Part shown: in pieces, positions 1-10,858 of the stretch | Layout of the letters: the number at the start of each line of letters is the position of its first letter | Position numbering within the stretch: the stretch's first letter is position 1 | Program-made: the position numbers and the translations under genes | Source of the DNA: Fremontodendron californicum | Lineage: Eukaryota > Streptophyta > Magnoliopsida > Malvales > Malvaceae | Length of the DNA stretch: 64,000 bases | Direction of reading: 5' to 3' | NCBI GenBank assembly: GCA_030761205.1 | Contig: JAULJL010000017.1 | Location: forward strand, 7,140,001-7,204,000 | Notes under the pieces: model-generated | Databases searched by the model: none | What the model was told of the DNA's origin: nothing | Seen by the model: only the letters and a program-made list of their open reading frames with translations

Positions 1-229
1 GTGTGGTAATTGTAGTTACACCATTCATAAACCAGTTACATGAACACAATTAGTAGGGGCATCTGCATCATGAAACATGGGCATCAATCCAAGTCATTTA
101 CATTTGCATTAAAGACATTTGCACCAGTTTAAGTCATTTCGTGTCTTATTCAACACCTGCATCTGCATCAAAAAGCATTCGCATCTTCTCAAAATCGTTA
201 GGGTAATTTTCAACAATTCTTCAAAGAAC
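1..229. other. No gene seen; internal region of LTR element
   Basis: Non-coding sequence with short CATTTGCA/CATCTGCATC-like repeats leading into the CTCCGGGCA array. It probably belongs to the 3' untranslated part of the retroelement whose polypurine tract lies at 1821. No open frame of note. Confidence 0.4.
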
Positions 230-1480
230 ATTTTTAAGACCTCCGGGCATAATTTTTCAAATCACAGGTAAGACTTCCGGGCAATATCTTTAAGACCTCC
301 GGGCAACATCTTTAAGACCTCCGGGCATAACCTTTTTCAGGGGTAAGGCCTCCGGGCACTATTCTTAAGACCTCCGGGCATCATTTTTAAAGTCGCATAC
401 AGCGCATTTTTTCCAAATTATGGGTAAGGCCTCCGGGCACCATTCTTAAGACCTCCGGGCATCATTTTTAAAGTCGCATACAGCGCATTTCTTCCAAATA
501 ATGGGTAAGGCCTCCGGGCACCATTCTTAAGACCTCCGGGCATCATTTTTAAAGTCGCATACAGCGCATTTCTTCCAAATCACGGGTAAGGCCTCCGGGC
601 ACCATTCTTAAGACCTCCGGGCATCATTTTTAAAGTCGCGTACAGCGCATTTCTTCCAAATTATGGGCAAGGCCTCCGGGCACCATTCTTAAGACCTCCG
701 GGCATCATTTTTAAAGTCGCATACAGCGCATTTCTTCCAAATTATGGGTAAGGCCTCCGGGCACCATTCTTAAGACCTCCGGGCATCATTTTTAAAGTCG
801 CATACAGCGCATTTCTTCCAAATCACGGGTAAGGCCTCCGGGCACCATTCTTAAAACCTCCGGGCATCATTTTTAAAGTCGCATACAGCGCATTTTTTTC
901 AAATCACAGGTAAGACCTCCGGGCACCAATTTTTAAGACCTCCGGGCACCATTTTAAGACCTCCGGGCATAATTTTTCAAATCACAGGTAAGACCTCCGG
1001 GCAACATCCTTAAGACCTCCGGGCATAACTCTTTTTTTCAGGGGTAAGGCCTATGGGCACCATTTTTAAGACCTCCGGGCATAATTTTTCAAATCACAGG
1101 TAAGACCTCCGAGCAACATCTTTAAGACCTCCGGGCATTATTTTTTTTAGGGGTAAGACCTCCGGGCACTAATTTTTAAGACCTCCGGGCATAATTTTTT
1201 TCAAATCATAGGTAAGACCTCTGGGCAACATCTTTAAGACCTCCGGGCATAACTTTTTTCAGGGGTAAGACCTCCGGGCACCAATTTTTAAGACCTCCGG
1301 GCATAATTTTTCAAATCACAGGTAAGACCTCCGGGCAACATCTTTAAGACCTCCGGGCATAACTTTTTTCAGGGGTAAGACCTCCGGGCACCAATTTTTA
1401 AGACCTCGGGGCACCAATTTTTAAGACCTCCGGGCACCATTTTAAGACCTTCGGGCACCAATTTTAAAGCCCTTCGAGCA
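230..1480. repeat. CTCCGGGCA tandem repeat array (81-bp and about 110-bp units)
   Basis: The motif AAGACCTCCGGGCA or AAGGCCTCCGGGCA recurs dozens of times. Between about 341 and 908 it is organised into seven near-identical 81-bp units (unit starts near 341, 422, 503, 584, 665, 746, 827), each with two CTCCGGGCA boxes and one AAAGTCGCATACAGCGCAT segment. From about 908 to 1480 the units are longer and more variable. The array sits just upstream of a polypurine tract and LTR, so I read it as a tandem repeat in the 3' untranslated region of an LTR retrotransposon, not a satellite. Confidence 0.9.
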
Positions 1481-1574
1481 TAAATTTTTCTTTTGAAATC
1501 GAATTCATTCCCTTAAGACGAATCGAGCCTTGTTTAGGCAGGGAATTCAATTTAAGGACAAAATCTTCAATTTA

Positions 1575-1735
1575 TTGTTTTTAAAAAAAATGAAAAAAGA
1601 GAAAATAGAAAAAAAATAAAAAAAAAATAAAAAAAAAATAAAAAAAAGGAAAAAAGAAAAAAAGAAGAAAGAAGAAAAAAATGAAAAAATGAAAAATAGA
1701 AAATGAAAAAAATTAAAATGAAAAAGAAACCCCTT
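1575..1735. repeat. A-rich, purine low-complexity tract
   Basis: About 160 bases almost entirely A and G on the plus strand. It creates a phenylalanine-rich open frame on the minus strand that should not be taken as a gene. It lies between the CTCCGGGCA array and the polypurine tract of the large LTR. Confidence 0.8.
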
Positions 1736-1820
1736 TCCCTTTCCTTCACATGTGATGTCACTGACCGTACAAAATTAGTGTCGGTTTATCTTTGCCTGAT
1801 TCCTGATTCTCAGCAATAGC

Positions 1821-1834
1821 CAAAGAGGGGCAGC
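1821..1834 (+). promoter_or_regulatory. Polypurine tract of LTR retrotransposon
   Basis: CAAAGAGGGGCAGC lies immediately before TGTAGACACC, the start of the long LTR. A purine run abutting a TG-starting LTR is the expected plus-strand primer site, so the LTR that follows would be a 3' LTR. Confidence 0.7.
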
Positions 1835-2535
1835 TGTAGACACCTAATTTTGTCCGGACCACTAAACAGGTATGTTTTCTTCCCATATTGATGTTCCCAA
1901 GTGTAAAAAGACTGTTTTCATCCTGCAGGTGGTACTCCGAGACTTAGTTTAAGAGGGCGAGCACAAAAAGTCAAACTTGAAAAAAAGTCAACCCCGAAAA
2001 AGTCAACCCCGAAAAAGTCAACCCCAGAAAGTCAACTACTGAAAAAGTCAACCCACTTTCAAAATCAAGATTTTAAGTTCAATTGAAAAATGGCGAAAGA
2101 ATTTTGATAATCCGAGGTCTACATTGAAAGATATGGAGTTCGGAAGTTGGGATTTGGAGATTCAGTAGAAAGGAAACCCTAATCCGAGAAATTTGGGGAA
2201 AAGTGCTTAAACGATCAAACTGGTCGAAATTGAAGGTTCCAAATGAAAGATAAGCACTGACTACGGGTAATGGAGAAGTCACTTGCAAGAAAAACCGAAA
2301 AAAAAGTCAATCCGGGAGAAAACCGAGAATTAGGGTTTTTAGTGGATTTCGGTGAAATCGGGAAGAATCACAGAAATGGCCCGACTTGGTAAGAACAAAG
2401 CCCCCAATGGATGAGGAATGATTAAAAAGGATGGCCCAAGGCTCAGATTGAAGAAAATCTGAAAATCGGACTTGTTTTGAGCAAAACCGGGTTTCGGAGG
2501 TTAAAGGGTAAAATTGGAAAAATTTGGGGAAAATA

Positions 2536-3130
2536 GCAAATGGACTCCGAAAATTATGGAAAATTTGTCAATCTCATTCTTAAATCATTTGAAAGAGATT
2601 GGAGAAAGAAAATCTTGATTCCGAGTTCGTTTGCAAAGTGGCCAAATCCCGGGCTTCTTATGCAGTAATTCAAAAAGATAAATCCCGGAAAAATAGCAAA
2701 TGGACTCCAAAAATTCTGAAATTTGGCAAATATCATTTTTAAATTATTTGGAAGAGATTGGCGAAAGAAAATCTTGATTCCGAGTTCGTTTGCAAAATGG
2801 CCAAATCCCGGGCCTCCTATGCAGTAATTCAAGCCGATAAATCCCAAAAAAATACCAAATGAGCTCCAAAAATTATGAAAACTTCCAGATCACACTTTTT
2901 AATTATTTTGAAGAGATTGGTGAAGAAAAATCTTTATTTGGAGCTCGTTTAAAAAATGGTAAAATGTAGGGGCATAAAAGGGCATTTTTGGGAAGAAAAA
3001 ATCCAAATAAATAGCAAACGGACTCGGATAATTTTGAAAACTTCCAGAACTCAATATTTTATTATTTTGGAAGTATTGAAAAAAGAAAAATTGAATTTGG
3101 AGTCCGTTTGATATTTATTTGCATCCGGGG
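2536..3130. repeat. 159-bp tandem repeat inside the LTR
   Basis: About 3.6 diverged copies start near 2536, 2696, 2855 and 3013. Each begins GCAAATGGACTCC, contains AAGAGATTGG and GAGTTCGTTTGCAAAATGG, and ends in a CAGTAATTCAA-like stretch in the first two. Copies become more diverged toward the TATA box at 3493, so the array is in the presumed U3. Confidence 0.8.
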
Positions 3131-3492
3131 GGCAAAATGGTCATTTCACCCAAGCAACCGAAAAGGGCTTTTTTGGCCCTTCAAAAAAATCAGAGTTGGG
3201 CTGGAAAAGAGAAGTGCTGGCATGCCCAAGCCCAAAGAAAGGAGGAAGCTTCTAATATTTTTTTTTTTAATCAAGTGGTTAAAAATCAAGAGTTAGTTAA
3301 CCATTCTCTTTGATCAAGCCATGGTGATTAAACCACATAGGTTAAGAAAGATGTCAACATTATTTTTGCATAGCTGTAATTTGAGAGGGCTGAGATGCTA
3401 ATCTAAAGGTGGTAATTTCATGACTTTTCATCTTGAATTATTGGCCATTTGATGGAAATTAGGTTACACAAAAATGACAACATCTTGGAGGC

Positions 3493-3499
3493 TATATAA
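3493..3499 (+). promoter_or_regulatory. Putative TATA box of the large LTR
   Basis: TATATAA lies in GGAGGCTATATAACCATGC. Transcription would start about 30 bp downstream near the GGAGGGAGGCAG segment, which would place R/U5 to the right. Assigned from motif and position only. Confidence 0.5.
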
Positions 3500-4059
3500 C
3501 CATGCATTAAGGCTAGCCCTAAGGGAGGGAGGCAGATTTTGGTTTCTTCTTTTCCATTTTGGCTGATTTCTCTTAGTTTTTCTTAGTTTTTTATCTTCTT
3601 AGTTGAGAGCAAAAAAAGAAAAGTTTAGAAAAAAGGAAAGTTTGAAGAGAAAAGCTTGAAATATTAGCTTCTTGAGGTTGCTCTTGAGCACCAACTCTTG
3701 CACTTTCATTTTCTATTCTTATTTTTTGCTATTTTAATCTCTACTTGGTGAGTTTTCATTTTAAAATAATGTTTCTTGTTCTTCCTTCATTTCCTTTCTT
3801 AAGTATTTTTTTTTACATTTTTTTTTACAATAAACTCACCATGGCCAAATGGCCTACATTATTTATTTTAAGTTGTTGTTTCAATTCATTTTACCATATT
3901 TTTTATGCTATTTTCTTTGTTTTTGATGTTTTAAGTGTTATGTTATTTCATGTTCTTAAGTTATATTTAATTTGGTTGCTTTGTTTGTTGCCATTTGTGT
4001 CTTAGATATCATGTTTTTGCATTTTTAATTTTCTGTTTTCATGTTGTTTAAATTTGAGC

Positions 4060-4450
4060 ATGTTTTAGAGTTAGCATATTAAGTGTTTGTGAAAATGCTT
4101 GTGTGATTCTTTGCATGATTCTTGTTTTATATCTTAGTGAGCATGTTTTAGATTTGGTATATTAGGTGTTTGTGAAAATGCTTGTGTGCTTTTTGTGTTA
4201 TGACTTAGTTTTTCATGCTAGCATACCAAGTGTTTGTGAAAATGCCATGCTTGTTGGAGCTTGAGGCCATTTGGCTACTCCATGTGTTTTGCATTGTGTG
4301 TTGTATTTTTGTCATGCTAGTTGTTAGGTTTTTGCATTTGCATGATATTTGGTTGGATTTTTGAATTAAGCATGCCTTGTGTTTGTGAAAATGCCATGCA
4401 TATCTTAGGTCTAGGTTGCATTTATTGCCATGCAAGTTCATGTTAGGTCT
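4060..4450. repeat. Dispersed GTTTGTGAAAATGC repeats in the LTR
   Basis: The phrase GTGTTTGTGAAAATGC occurs at about 4085, 4169, 4229 and 4380 inside T-rich DNA with many ATGCAT/CATGCATTT words. The spacing is irregular. It looks like a degenerate tandem repeat within R/U5. Confidence 0.6.
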
Positions 4451-4790
4451 AGGCCATATTATTTATGTCATGCATTTTCCTTATATTTAGTTTTAAATCC
4501 ATGCATTTCATGCATTATGTTTGCTGCATTATTTCATGCATTTCATGTTCATACCACTTGAATAATGACTTGAGCCAATTGATGGTTCAAAGTCATGCTC
4601 TCTTGAGCACACTTGTGGAAAATTAAGTTTGTCAAGTTGATTATTCTACCTTTGTGATTTTTTTTACTTAGCCATTTTTTATCTAACTTTCAAAAAGTCC
4701 TAGCTACTGCTTTCAAGTCATTTTATGAGTTTCAAATATTTTTACTTTGATTTTTAAATGATTTTATCAAAGACAAAAAAATGTGCTGGC

Positions 4791-5430
4791 AAAGCAGTTT
4801 TTTTCTCCTCCAAAAACTCGTACATCTCTGATTTTTCTGGGAATTCATCTTTGATCAGAAAATTAAGCCGATTTTTTATCGTGTAGTTTTACATGTCCTG
4901 AGTCTCCATTAATTGTTTCAGAATTTTTGGAATTTTTAAAAATAGGGTAAAAAATCGTGGATTAAAACTGGACAGTGGAGTCAGAATTGAATTTAAAGAA
5001 AAACAAAGCAGTTTTTTCTCCTCCAAAAACTCGTACATCTCTGATTTTTCTGGGAATTCATTTTTGATCAGAAAATTAAGTCGATTTTTTATCGTGTAGT
5101 TTTACATGTCCTGAGTCTCCAGTAATTTTTTCAGAATTTTTGGAATTTTTAAAAATAGGGTAAAAAATCGTGGATTAAAACTGGACAGTGGAGTCAGAAT
5201 TGAATTTAAAGAAAAACAAAGCAGTTTTTTTCTCCTCCAAAAACTCATATATCTCTGATTTTTCTGGGAATTCATCTTTGATTCGAAAATTAAGCCGATT
5301 TTTTCTCGTGTAGTTTTACATGTCCTGAGTCTCCAGTAATTTTTTCAGAATTTTTGGAATTTTTAAAAATAGGGTAAAAAATCGTGGATTAAAACTGGAC
5401 AGTGGAGTCAGAATTGAATTTAAAGAGAAA
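4791..5430. repeat. 213-bp tandem repeat, three copies, inside the LTR
   Basis: Three copies more than about 95% alike by eye start AAAGCAGTTTTTT at 4791, 5005 and 5218. Each contains CTCCTCCAAAAACTC, CATGTCCTGAGTCTCC and ACTGGACAGTGGAGTCAG. The high identity implies a recent duplication or homogenisation compared with the older 159-bp repeat upstream. Confidence 0.9.
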
Positions 5431-6512
5431 CCATTTTTCTGTTTTGGTTAATTTACTTAGAGTGGGCTGATTAGGAGGGTTAGCTACTGACTTAGGGTAG
5501 TTTCTAAGCCTTTTTAAACTCTAAAAATGGTTTTTCAAGTCCCGGGTTAAGGGTAGTCAAGTCCGGATTTTTAAACTTAGGAAATTAGAGCCATTTTAAA
5601 GAAATTAGCCCAGTTTTTATTTTTAATTCAAGCTTTTCAAAATTGTTTTCAAACAATCACAAAGTATTTTGGTTTTAGAATATTTAATTTGACATATTTT
5701 CCTAAGGTAGCCGGATATCTTTTTAGATATACGGATTTCCTTAATTAAAGGAAAAAATACATTTCATGCATTGCATTTTTATATTCATGCATTTTATATA
5801 ATATGTGATTCTTGCTATAATAATTTCTATGATATTGTTGTTATTTTGATTTATATTTTTTGATGTTACATGGTTTATTATATGGTTTCGTATATTTCAT
5901 GATATCCTATGCTTTTATTTAGTTATCTTTATTTAGCATATACATATTCATTTATTTTAAATGTTTCCAAAAAAGGATAATGGTTTTCAATAAAAAAAAT
6001 ATAAAGATATTCCCGAGTTAAAATAATTCATGAGTTCTCTACCGGGTTTGCTGGAGGGAATATCATCAATTATCATTAATAAAGGAATATCTTTCTTTCA
6101 AAAAAGAGAATGATTCGGAAAGTTTTCCAAAACTAACAAAAATTTCTATATTTTGCCACGTTTGTTGGGGAATATAGGAAAATTTTGAATTTATAAATTC
6201 CGGATCATTTTCAATAAAAAAATGGAATTATTTTTCTTTAAATTGGGAATTAACTTGAAATACTAAATTTAAAACCAACTTTTTACCGAGACTTGAGATA
6301 ACACACGATTAATAAGGTACCGATTTATACGGGCGTTGTGGGGGTGCTAATCCTTCCCCACACGTAACCGACTCCCGAACCCGCTTCTTTGATTTCTCTG
6401 GTTTAAAACGCAGACTTGAAATTGGTTTTTAAAATGTTTTAATTAATTTTTAAAATATTTTATAAAACCGGTTTTAATAGGTGGCCGATCACACCTAGCT
6501 AAAAAAGATTGG

Positions 6513-6522
6513 TGGCGACTCC
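6513..6522 (+). promoter_or_regulatory. Primer-binding-like site TGGCGACTCC
   Basis: GGTGGCGACTCC follows the proposed LTR end by about 19 bp. TGGCGACTCC resembles the tRNA-primer site seen after 5' LTRs of several plant Ty3/gypsy families. The distance from the LTR end is longer than usual, so either the boundary is further right or the site is diverged. Confidence 0.5.
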
Positions 6523-7574
6523 ATGTCTTTTTTAAGGTCATTTTCAAAACCTTCATTTTTCTAGAGGAATTAAGTCGACTTTTCCTCGGTTTTTTTTAAT
6601 GTCACGCTTAACGAATCATAAAGTCTTGCGATGAGACTCGTCGTTATTATTTTTTAGGTTGCGACATTACGGACATACAATTTTTCTCTAAATTGAATAA
6701 TTATAACAAATTATGCAAAACATGGGATAAATTGAGATACGATACTAACATACAAAATTTTTTCTAAATTGGATCACCATGACAAACTATGCAAAATATT
6801 TGGATAAATTGAAACACGACACGAACACATGAAAAAAATAATTAAAATACAGCATGACGCGAAAATAACATGAACACAATACAAATACACGAACGTGTCA
6901 AAATCTACATAAAAATAAATTATTAACATGTAAAAATCTATATAAATTTATAATAATTTGAAAACACAAAAAAATAATACTAACATGAAAAATAATATGA
7001 ACACGAACGAATTTATGAACGTGTCAAAATCTACATAAAATGAGTTATTAACATGTAAAAATTATATAAATTTATAATATTTTGAACAGACGAAAAAATA
7101 ACACGAATACGATACGAATATGCGAACATGTCAAAATTTACATAAAACGAATTATCAACGTGTAAAAATTATATAAATTTATAATATTTTGAAAAAAAAA
7201 AACACAAACACAAACACGTAATTTTTTTTTTCATTTTTTTCTTTTCTTTTCTTTTTTTTTCTTTTTCTTTTCTTTTCTTCTTTTCTTTCCTTCCTAATCA
7301 AAAAAATAAATTAATTAAAATACCCAAACTAACCCCCCAACTCTATTAATACCTATACTTAAATGTCAATCAACTCTTAATCTAAAATCTCAAATTCTTT
7401 TCTCTCATTGTATTTTGGGGTTAGTTTATATATATTGTTATGTTATAGATTAAGTTAGTGCGAAAGTATAATATTTTATTTGCTTTATTTTGTTTTTATT
7501 TGTTATTAAAGAATTATGGGGGGAATAAGATTATTTTTTAAAATTAAAATGAAATAATGGTCGGTGTTTGTTAT
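6523..7574. other. No gene; retroelement remnant, ACACGA-rich repeat and pyrimidine tract
   Basis: The first 150 bp look like the start of a retroelement internal region. From about 6760 to 7220 the words ACACGAACAC, GAACGTGTCAAAATCTACATAAAA and TATAAATTTATAAT recur three to four times. A related copy lies at 9690-9925. The segment 7220-7290 is a CTTTT-type pyrimidine run. No coding frame was found. Confidence 0.6.
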
Positions 7575-7588
7575 CCAAAACCAGAATT

Positions 7589-7691
7589 TTTTTTTTTTTT
7601 TGATAATTGGGTAGGGGGAGGGGTTGCTTGGGTTTGAACCCAAGACTTCATGCCTCCAAGACTCTTGGCCACTTAGCCAAGAGCTTGTTGG
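7589..7691 (-). mobile_element. tRNA-derived SINE with A tail and target duplications
   Basis: Read on the minus strand, the element starts near 7691, has an A-box TGGCTAAGTGG (7669-7679) and a B-box GGTTCAAACCC (7630-7640), and ends in an A tail (the T run at 7587-7601). These are the internal RNA polymerase III promoter boxes of tRNA-derived SINEs. Imperfect flanking duplications CCAAAACCAGAATT (7575-7588) and CCAAAATCAGAAATT (7692-7706) support insertion by target-primed reverse transcription. At about 100 bp it is short for a SINE and may be 3'-truncated or a tRNA-like retrosequence. Confidence 0.7.
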
Positions 7692-7735
7692 CCAAAATCA
7701 GAAATTGTTAAAACTAGCGGCCACAGCCAAAACAT

Positions 7736-7756
7736 AGGATAGGATAGGATAGGATA
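7736..7756. repeat. GGATA microsatellite
   Basis: Four tandem AGGAT units followed by a diverged fifth. Confidence 0.9.
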
Positions 7757-8164
7757 CGACTTAAAAGTATTATAATATGTGTATCCAAACAGTAATACGC
7801 GGGAAAGGAATTCTGATAAGATCCCCTGAGTTCACCGTCACAGGCCAATCAGATCTCCACTTTGCACTGCTTCTTGTATTTTCTTTTTGGCTTTTAATTT
7901 TTTCAATTACTCTCAGAACAGATTGGTTAGGATGTTTCAATTACCCTCTGAACACATAGGCTTTTAATTTTTCAATTTCTTTTTGGCTTTTAGCTTGTAA
8001 CTTGTAATAATTAGCCCTTATCTGAGATTGGCACAAAATTTATAAATTAAAAGTTTGGGCTTAGACAGGGCTTGGCTTGAGTTTGGTTCAGCCACTTAAG
8101 TGTCCAAGGGTTACTGACTATTGGTTAATAACTCAAATATTAGAATTAAGATTGGTAGCCTTTA

Positions 8165-8480
8165 GACCTATCTACGGGCTAGTAGTTTGTTAGGTCCGAT
8201 TAAATCGGATTTGGACAATTTTTTTTTAATTCGAATTAATCCGGTCTGGTTCGAATTATTATTTATTAAATAAAAAATATTTTTTTATTTAAATTTAATT
8301 ATAAAATATATAAAATAATTTTATATTTTAATAATTTATGAATAATAAAATGGACTTACTGATTAATCCGGGCCGATACAAAATGAATTTGTGCAAGGAA
8401 AAAAAAAATTCGGGCCGTGGCCCAGCCCATGGACTAGCCTTGCCCTTGCCAGCCTAGTAGGATATTTATGGGACATTAAA
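8165..8480. repeat. MITE-like dispersed repeat, left copy
   Basis: Starts near TTTAGACCTATCTACGGGC and contains TTAATTCGAATTAATCC, a TTTATTAAATAAAAAATAT stretch and TTTAAATTTAATTATAAAAT. The same order appears in reverse complement at 8761-9000. No coding capacity. Confidence 0.6.
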
Positions 8481-8760
8481 ATTGTGTCAAGATTCAAGAG
8501 CCTAGCTCATGTCCAGATAACTATTCAGGCCAGTAGGACTGTTCAAGGCCACTGACTTGGCCCAGCTTACCCCAGGCTAAGTTTTTTTTTTTTTGTTCCT
8601 TTTTTTTTTTTATAAATCGAACTAAATTCTTTGAATAGAAAAAGAATGTAATGAGCCAAATACATATTTTATTTCAAATTGGGAAACTTTAACCACATCC
8701 ATAAGATCCCATAGGTTGAAGGGTAAAAATTACTTCTCAAACAAAATTTTCATCTTCAAC

Positions 8761-9000
8761 TAGACCTATTCATGAACTGGGTCAGTGGACTGGCCCCGGA
8801 TCAGCTCGAAAATCCATTTCACAATTTAAAAATATTAAAATATTATTTTTAAATTAATATTTTTATAATTAAATTTAAATAAAAATAATTTTTATTTAAT
8901 AAATAGTAATTCAAATCGGGTCAGTTCGAATTATAAAAATCGTTATCCAAACTCGATTTAATTCAAATCGAACGAGTAACTCAACCTTTAAACAGGTCTA
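8761..9000. repeat. MITE-like dispersed repeat, right copy, inverted
   Basis: Begins TAGACCTATTCATG and ends AAACAGGTCTA, so its ends are an imperfect inverted repeat. Its middle is the reverse complement of the 8165-8480 repeat. A third, poorer relative lies at about 17150-17400. The superfamily is not determined because no clear target duplication was found. Confidence 0.6.
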
Positions 9001-10660
9001 TCATAGACCAATAATGAGATTATGGTCCTAAATTCCTAATGAGCTTTCTTTCCATTTTACATTCTGCTTGGACATTTGTTTAGATCAAGCTTGAGTTTTT
9101 TTGTTGACTATGCCAAGGTTTGGTTTCAATTTGGACCTTAACCATTTGCAAAATTTCGAAACCAAGCTACTTGTGCAGGACTAGGCCAACTTAGAGTTTG
9201 CCTAGTATGTGTTACCCTTTTAAAATAAAATCAAAGTCTAGAACTCCATTTCCACTGATCAAGTGGATATTTTCACATCCGGCTTTCTTTCATTATTTTT
9301 TAATATATTTTTAATATTTATTTATAAATATAATTTTCATTATTAATAAATAAATTTTATACATGTGAATGATAATAATAAATATATTGAAAAGTAATTG
9401 ACTTAATTCTATCCAATATTTCTTAATATTTGTTATATTTCGTTAATTTTCTTTCAACAATAGTAAGTTTAAGGAAAAATATTTTGGTTTAGATTTTTCT
9501 TTTGATAGATTGGTTTAGATTTTTAAAACAAAGTTTGAAACTACTGCAAATATCTTAAGACATCAGTTCTAAATGTTTTACTAAACATACTAAACAATCA
9601 AGTTTAGTATGAATTGTGATTTATTTAGTGGAAACTTTCATTAATCCCTATTTCACTAGCACTTTAATTTATTGTCTTATTGTAGACCTGGTAATATTGG
9701 ACACGACACGATTTCGCGACTAGAACATGACACGGAAAAAATAACTAAAAACACAACACGACACGAAAAATAACACGGACACAACACGAATATACGAATG
9801 TCTCAAAATCTATATAATACGAATTATTAACGTATCAAAGTTTATATAAATATAAAATACCTTAAATACGATTATGACACAATAAAATACGCGAACACGA
9901 CACGAATACAGGTATTATCACGTCTACCTTATTGTGACAATAATTTAACTTTCCCACACTTTCATCTCCAAAATAGATATATCTCAAGTTTTAATATATC
10001 TCACACAACTCAACTTGAAAAAAGAAAAAAAAGAAAATCTCACATATTATTGAATATTTAGAAATATTATTAATTAATAAGCATCAAACTTAACTCTCCC
10101 ACATTTGATACACTTTGTATCTTATATCTTTTTGATCTTACACTTTTATCTTATATTCCTTTGTCCGTTTTAATGTAGTAAAAATTTATTGGTTCAATTT
10201 TAAACCCTTATATTCATGAATAAATGAACGTTCATAAATTGGTAGATCTCGGTTTTCGTTTGTTCAATGAAATTAGAATACATCAAAACAAAAAATAATA
10301 GGGAAAAAATAAAGGGTAAAATATATATCATTACTAAAAAACTTATTAAATCTTAAAATGGTAATAATAATATCTTAAAATGACATACATACAAGATTAA
10401 AATAGCACTAACATATCTTTGTGATCAATACGCATATCATACTCATAAATAAACAATATAAAGAAAATCCTTTTTATTTTGATTCTGAATAAAATAATTA
10501 CATAATTGCATTGGTTGAAAGTGAAAATCATGAAAATCCCTTGGATAAATAATAGGAAAGGAATTATAAAACTCCTAAGGGTAATTTTTATATTGCCAAA
10601 AGGGCATATGCTTATATGAATCAAGAAGAATCCAAAGTCCTATACTTTCTCCCCAAGTAA
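9001..10660. other. Intergenic DNA, with a second ACACGA repeat copy at 9690-9925
   Basis: No coding region. The part at 9690-9925 (GACACGACACG, AATAACACGGACACAACACG, TCAAAATCTATATAA) is a diverged copy of the repeat at 6760-7220. The rest is unstructured AT-rich sequence upstream of the HABP4-family gene. Confidence 0.6.
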
Positions 10661-10672
10661 GCTCCTCCCATT

Positions 10673-10746
10673 TATAAAAATGTCACAGCAAATCTCTACT
10701 ACCACTGCGTGTTTCAAAACACAAAACCCTAGAAAATAAAACCCTA
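10673..10746 (+). promoter_or_regulatory. TATA box and telo-box motifs of the HABP4-family gene
   Basis: TATAAAAA at 10673-10680 lies about 180 bp before the start codon. Two AAACCCTA telo-box elements follow at 10724-10731 and 10739-10746. Telo-boxes close to the transcription start are typical of plant genes for ribosomal proteins and other translation-related proteins, which fits the ribosome-associated family downstream. The assignment is by motif and position only. Confidence 0.6.
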
Positions 10747-10858
10747 CCAAGGAAGTTCCCCCTAAGTCTTAACTTTTAAGGTTAAGGGTTTTTAGTTTGG
10801 GCTCCTTTTGAAGACCCTATACCATTCACATATCTCGTTGTTTTTCTTGAGTTCTTCC

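Larger units (their letters stand above)
1835..6493 (+). mobile_element. Large (about 4.66 kb) LTR of a retrotransposon
   Basis: The segment starts TGTAGACACC directly after a polypurine tract and probably ends at GATCACA, giving TGT...ACA ends. It holds no long coding frame. A TATA box at 3493-3499 would separate U3 from R/U5. It contains two internal tandem repeats (159-bp and 213-bp units). A primer-binding-like TGGCGACTCC follows 19 bp after the proposed end, so polypurine tract, LTR and primer-binding site come in that order, which a simple single element would not show around one LTR. The right boundary is less certain than the left because the second LTR of the element is outside the window. 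No protein domain was found, so the superfamily is not assigned with confidence; Ty3/gypsy is likely from the primer site. Confidence 0.65.

Noticed and set aside
230..1480. Centromeric or subtelomeric satellite
   Set aside because: Short array ending at a polypurine tract and LTR, so a retroelement 3' region explains it better.
1567..1761. Phe-rich membrane-like small protein on the minus strand
   Set aside because: Product of an A/G low-complexity tract, no conservation signal.
7620..7690. Functional tRNA gene
   Set aside because: A and B boxes are present but there is no full cloverleaf or anticodon arm, and an A tail and target duplications flank it.
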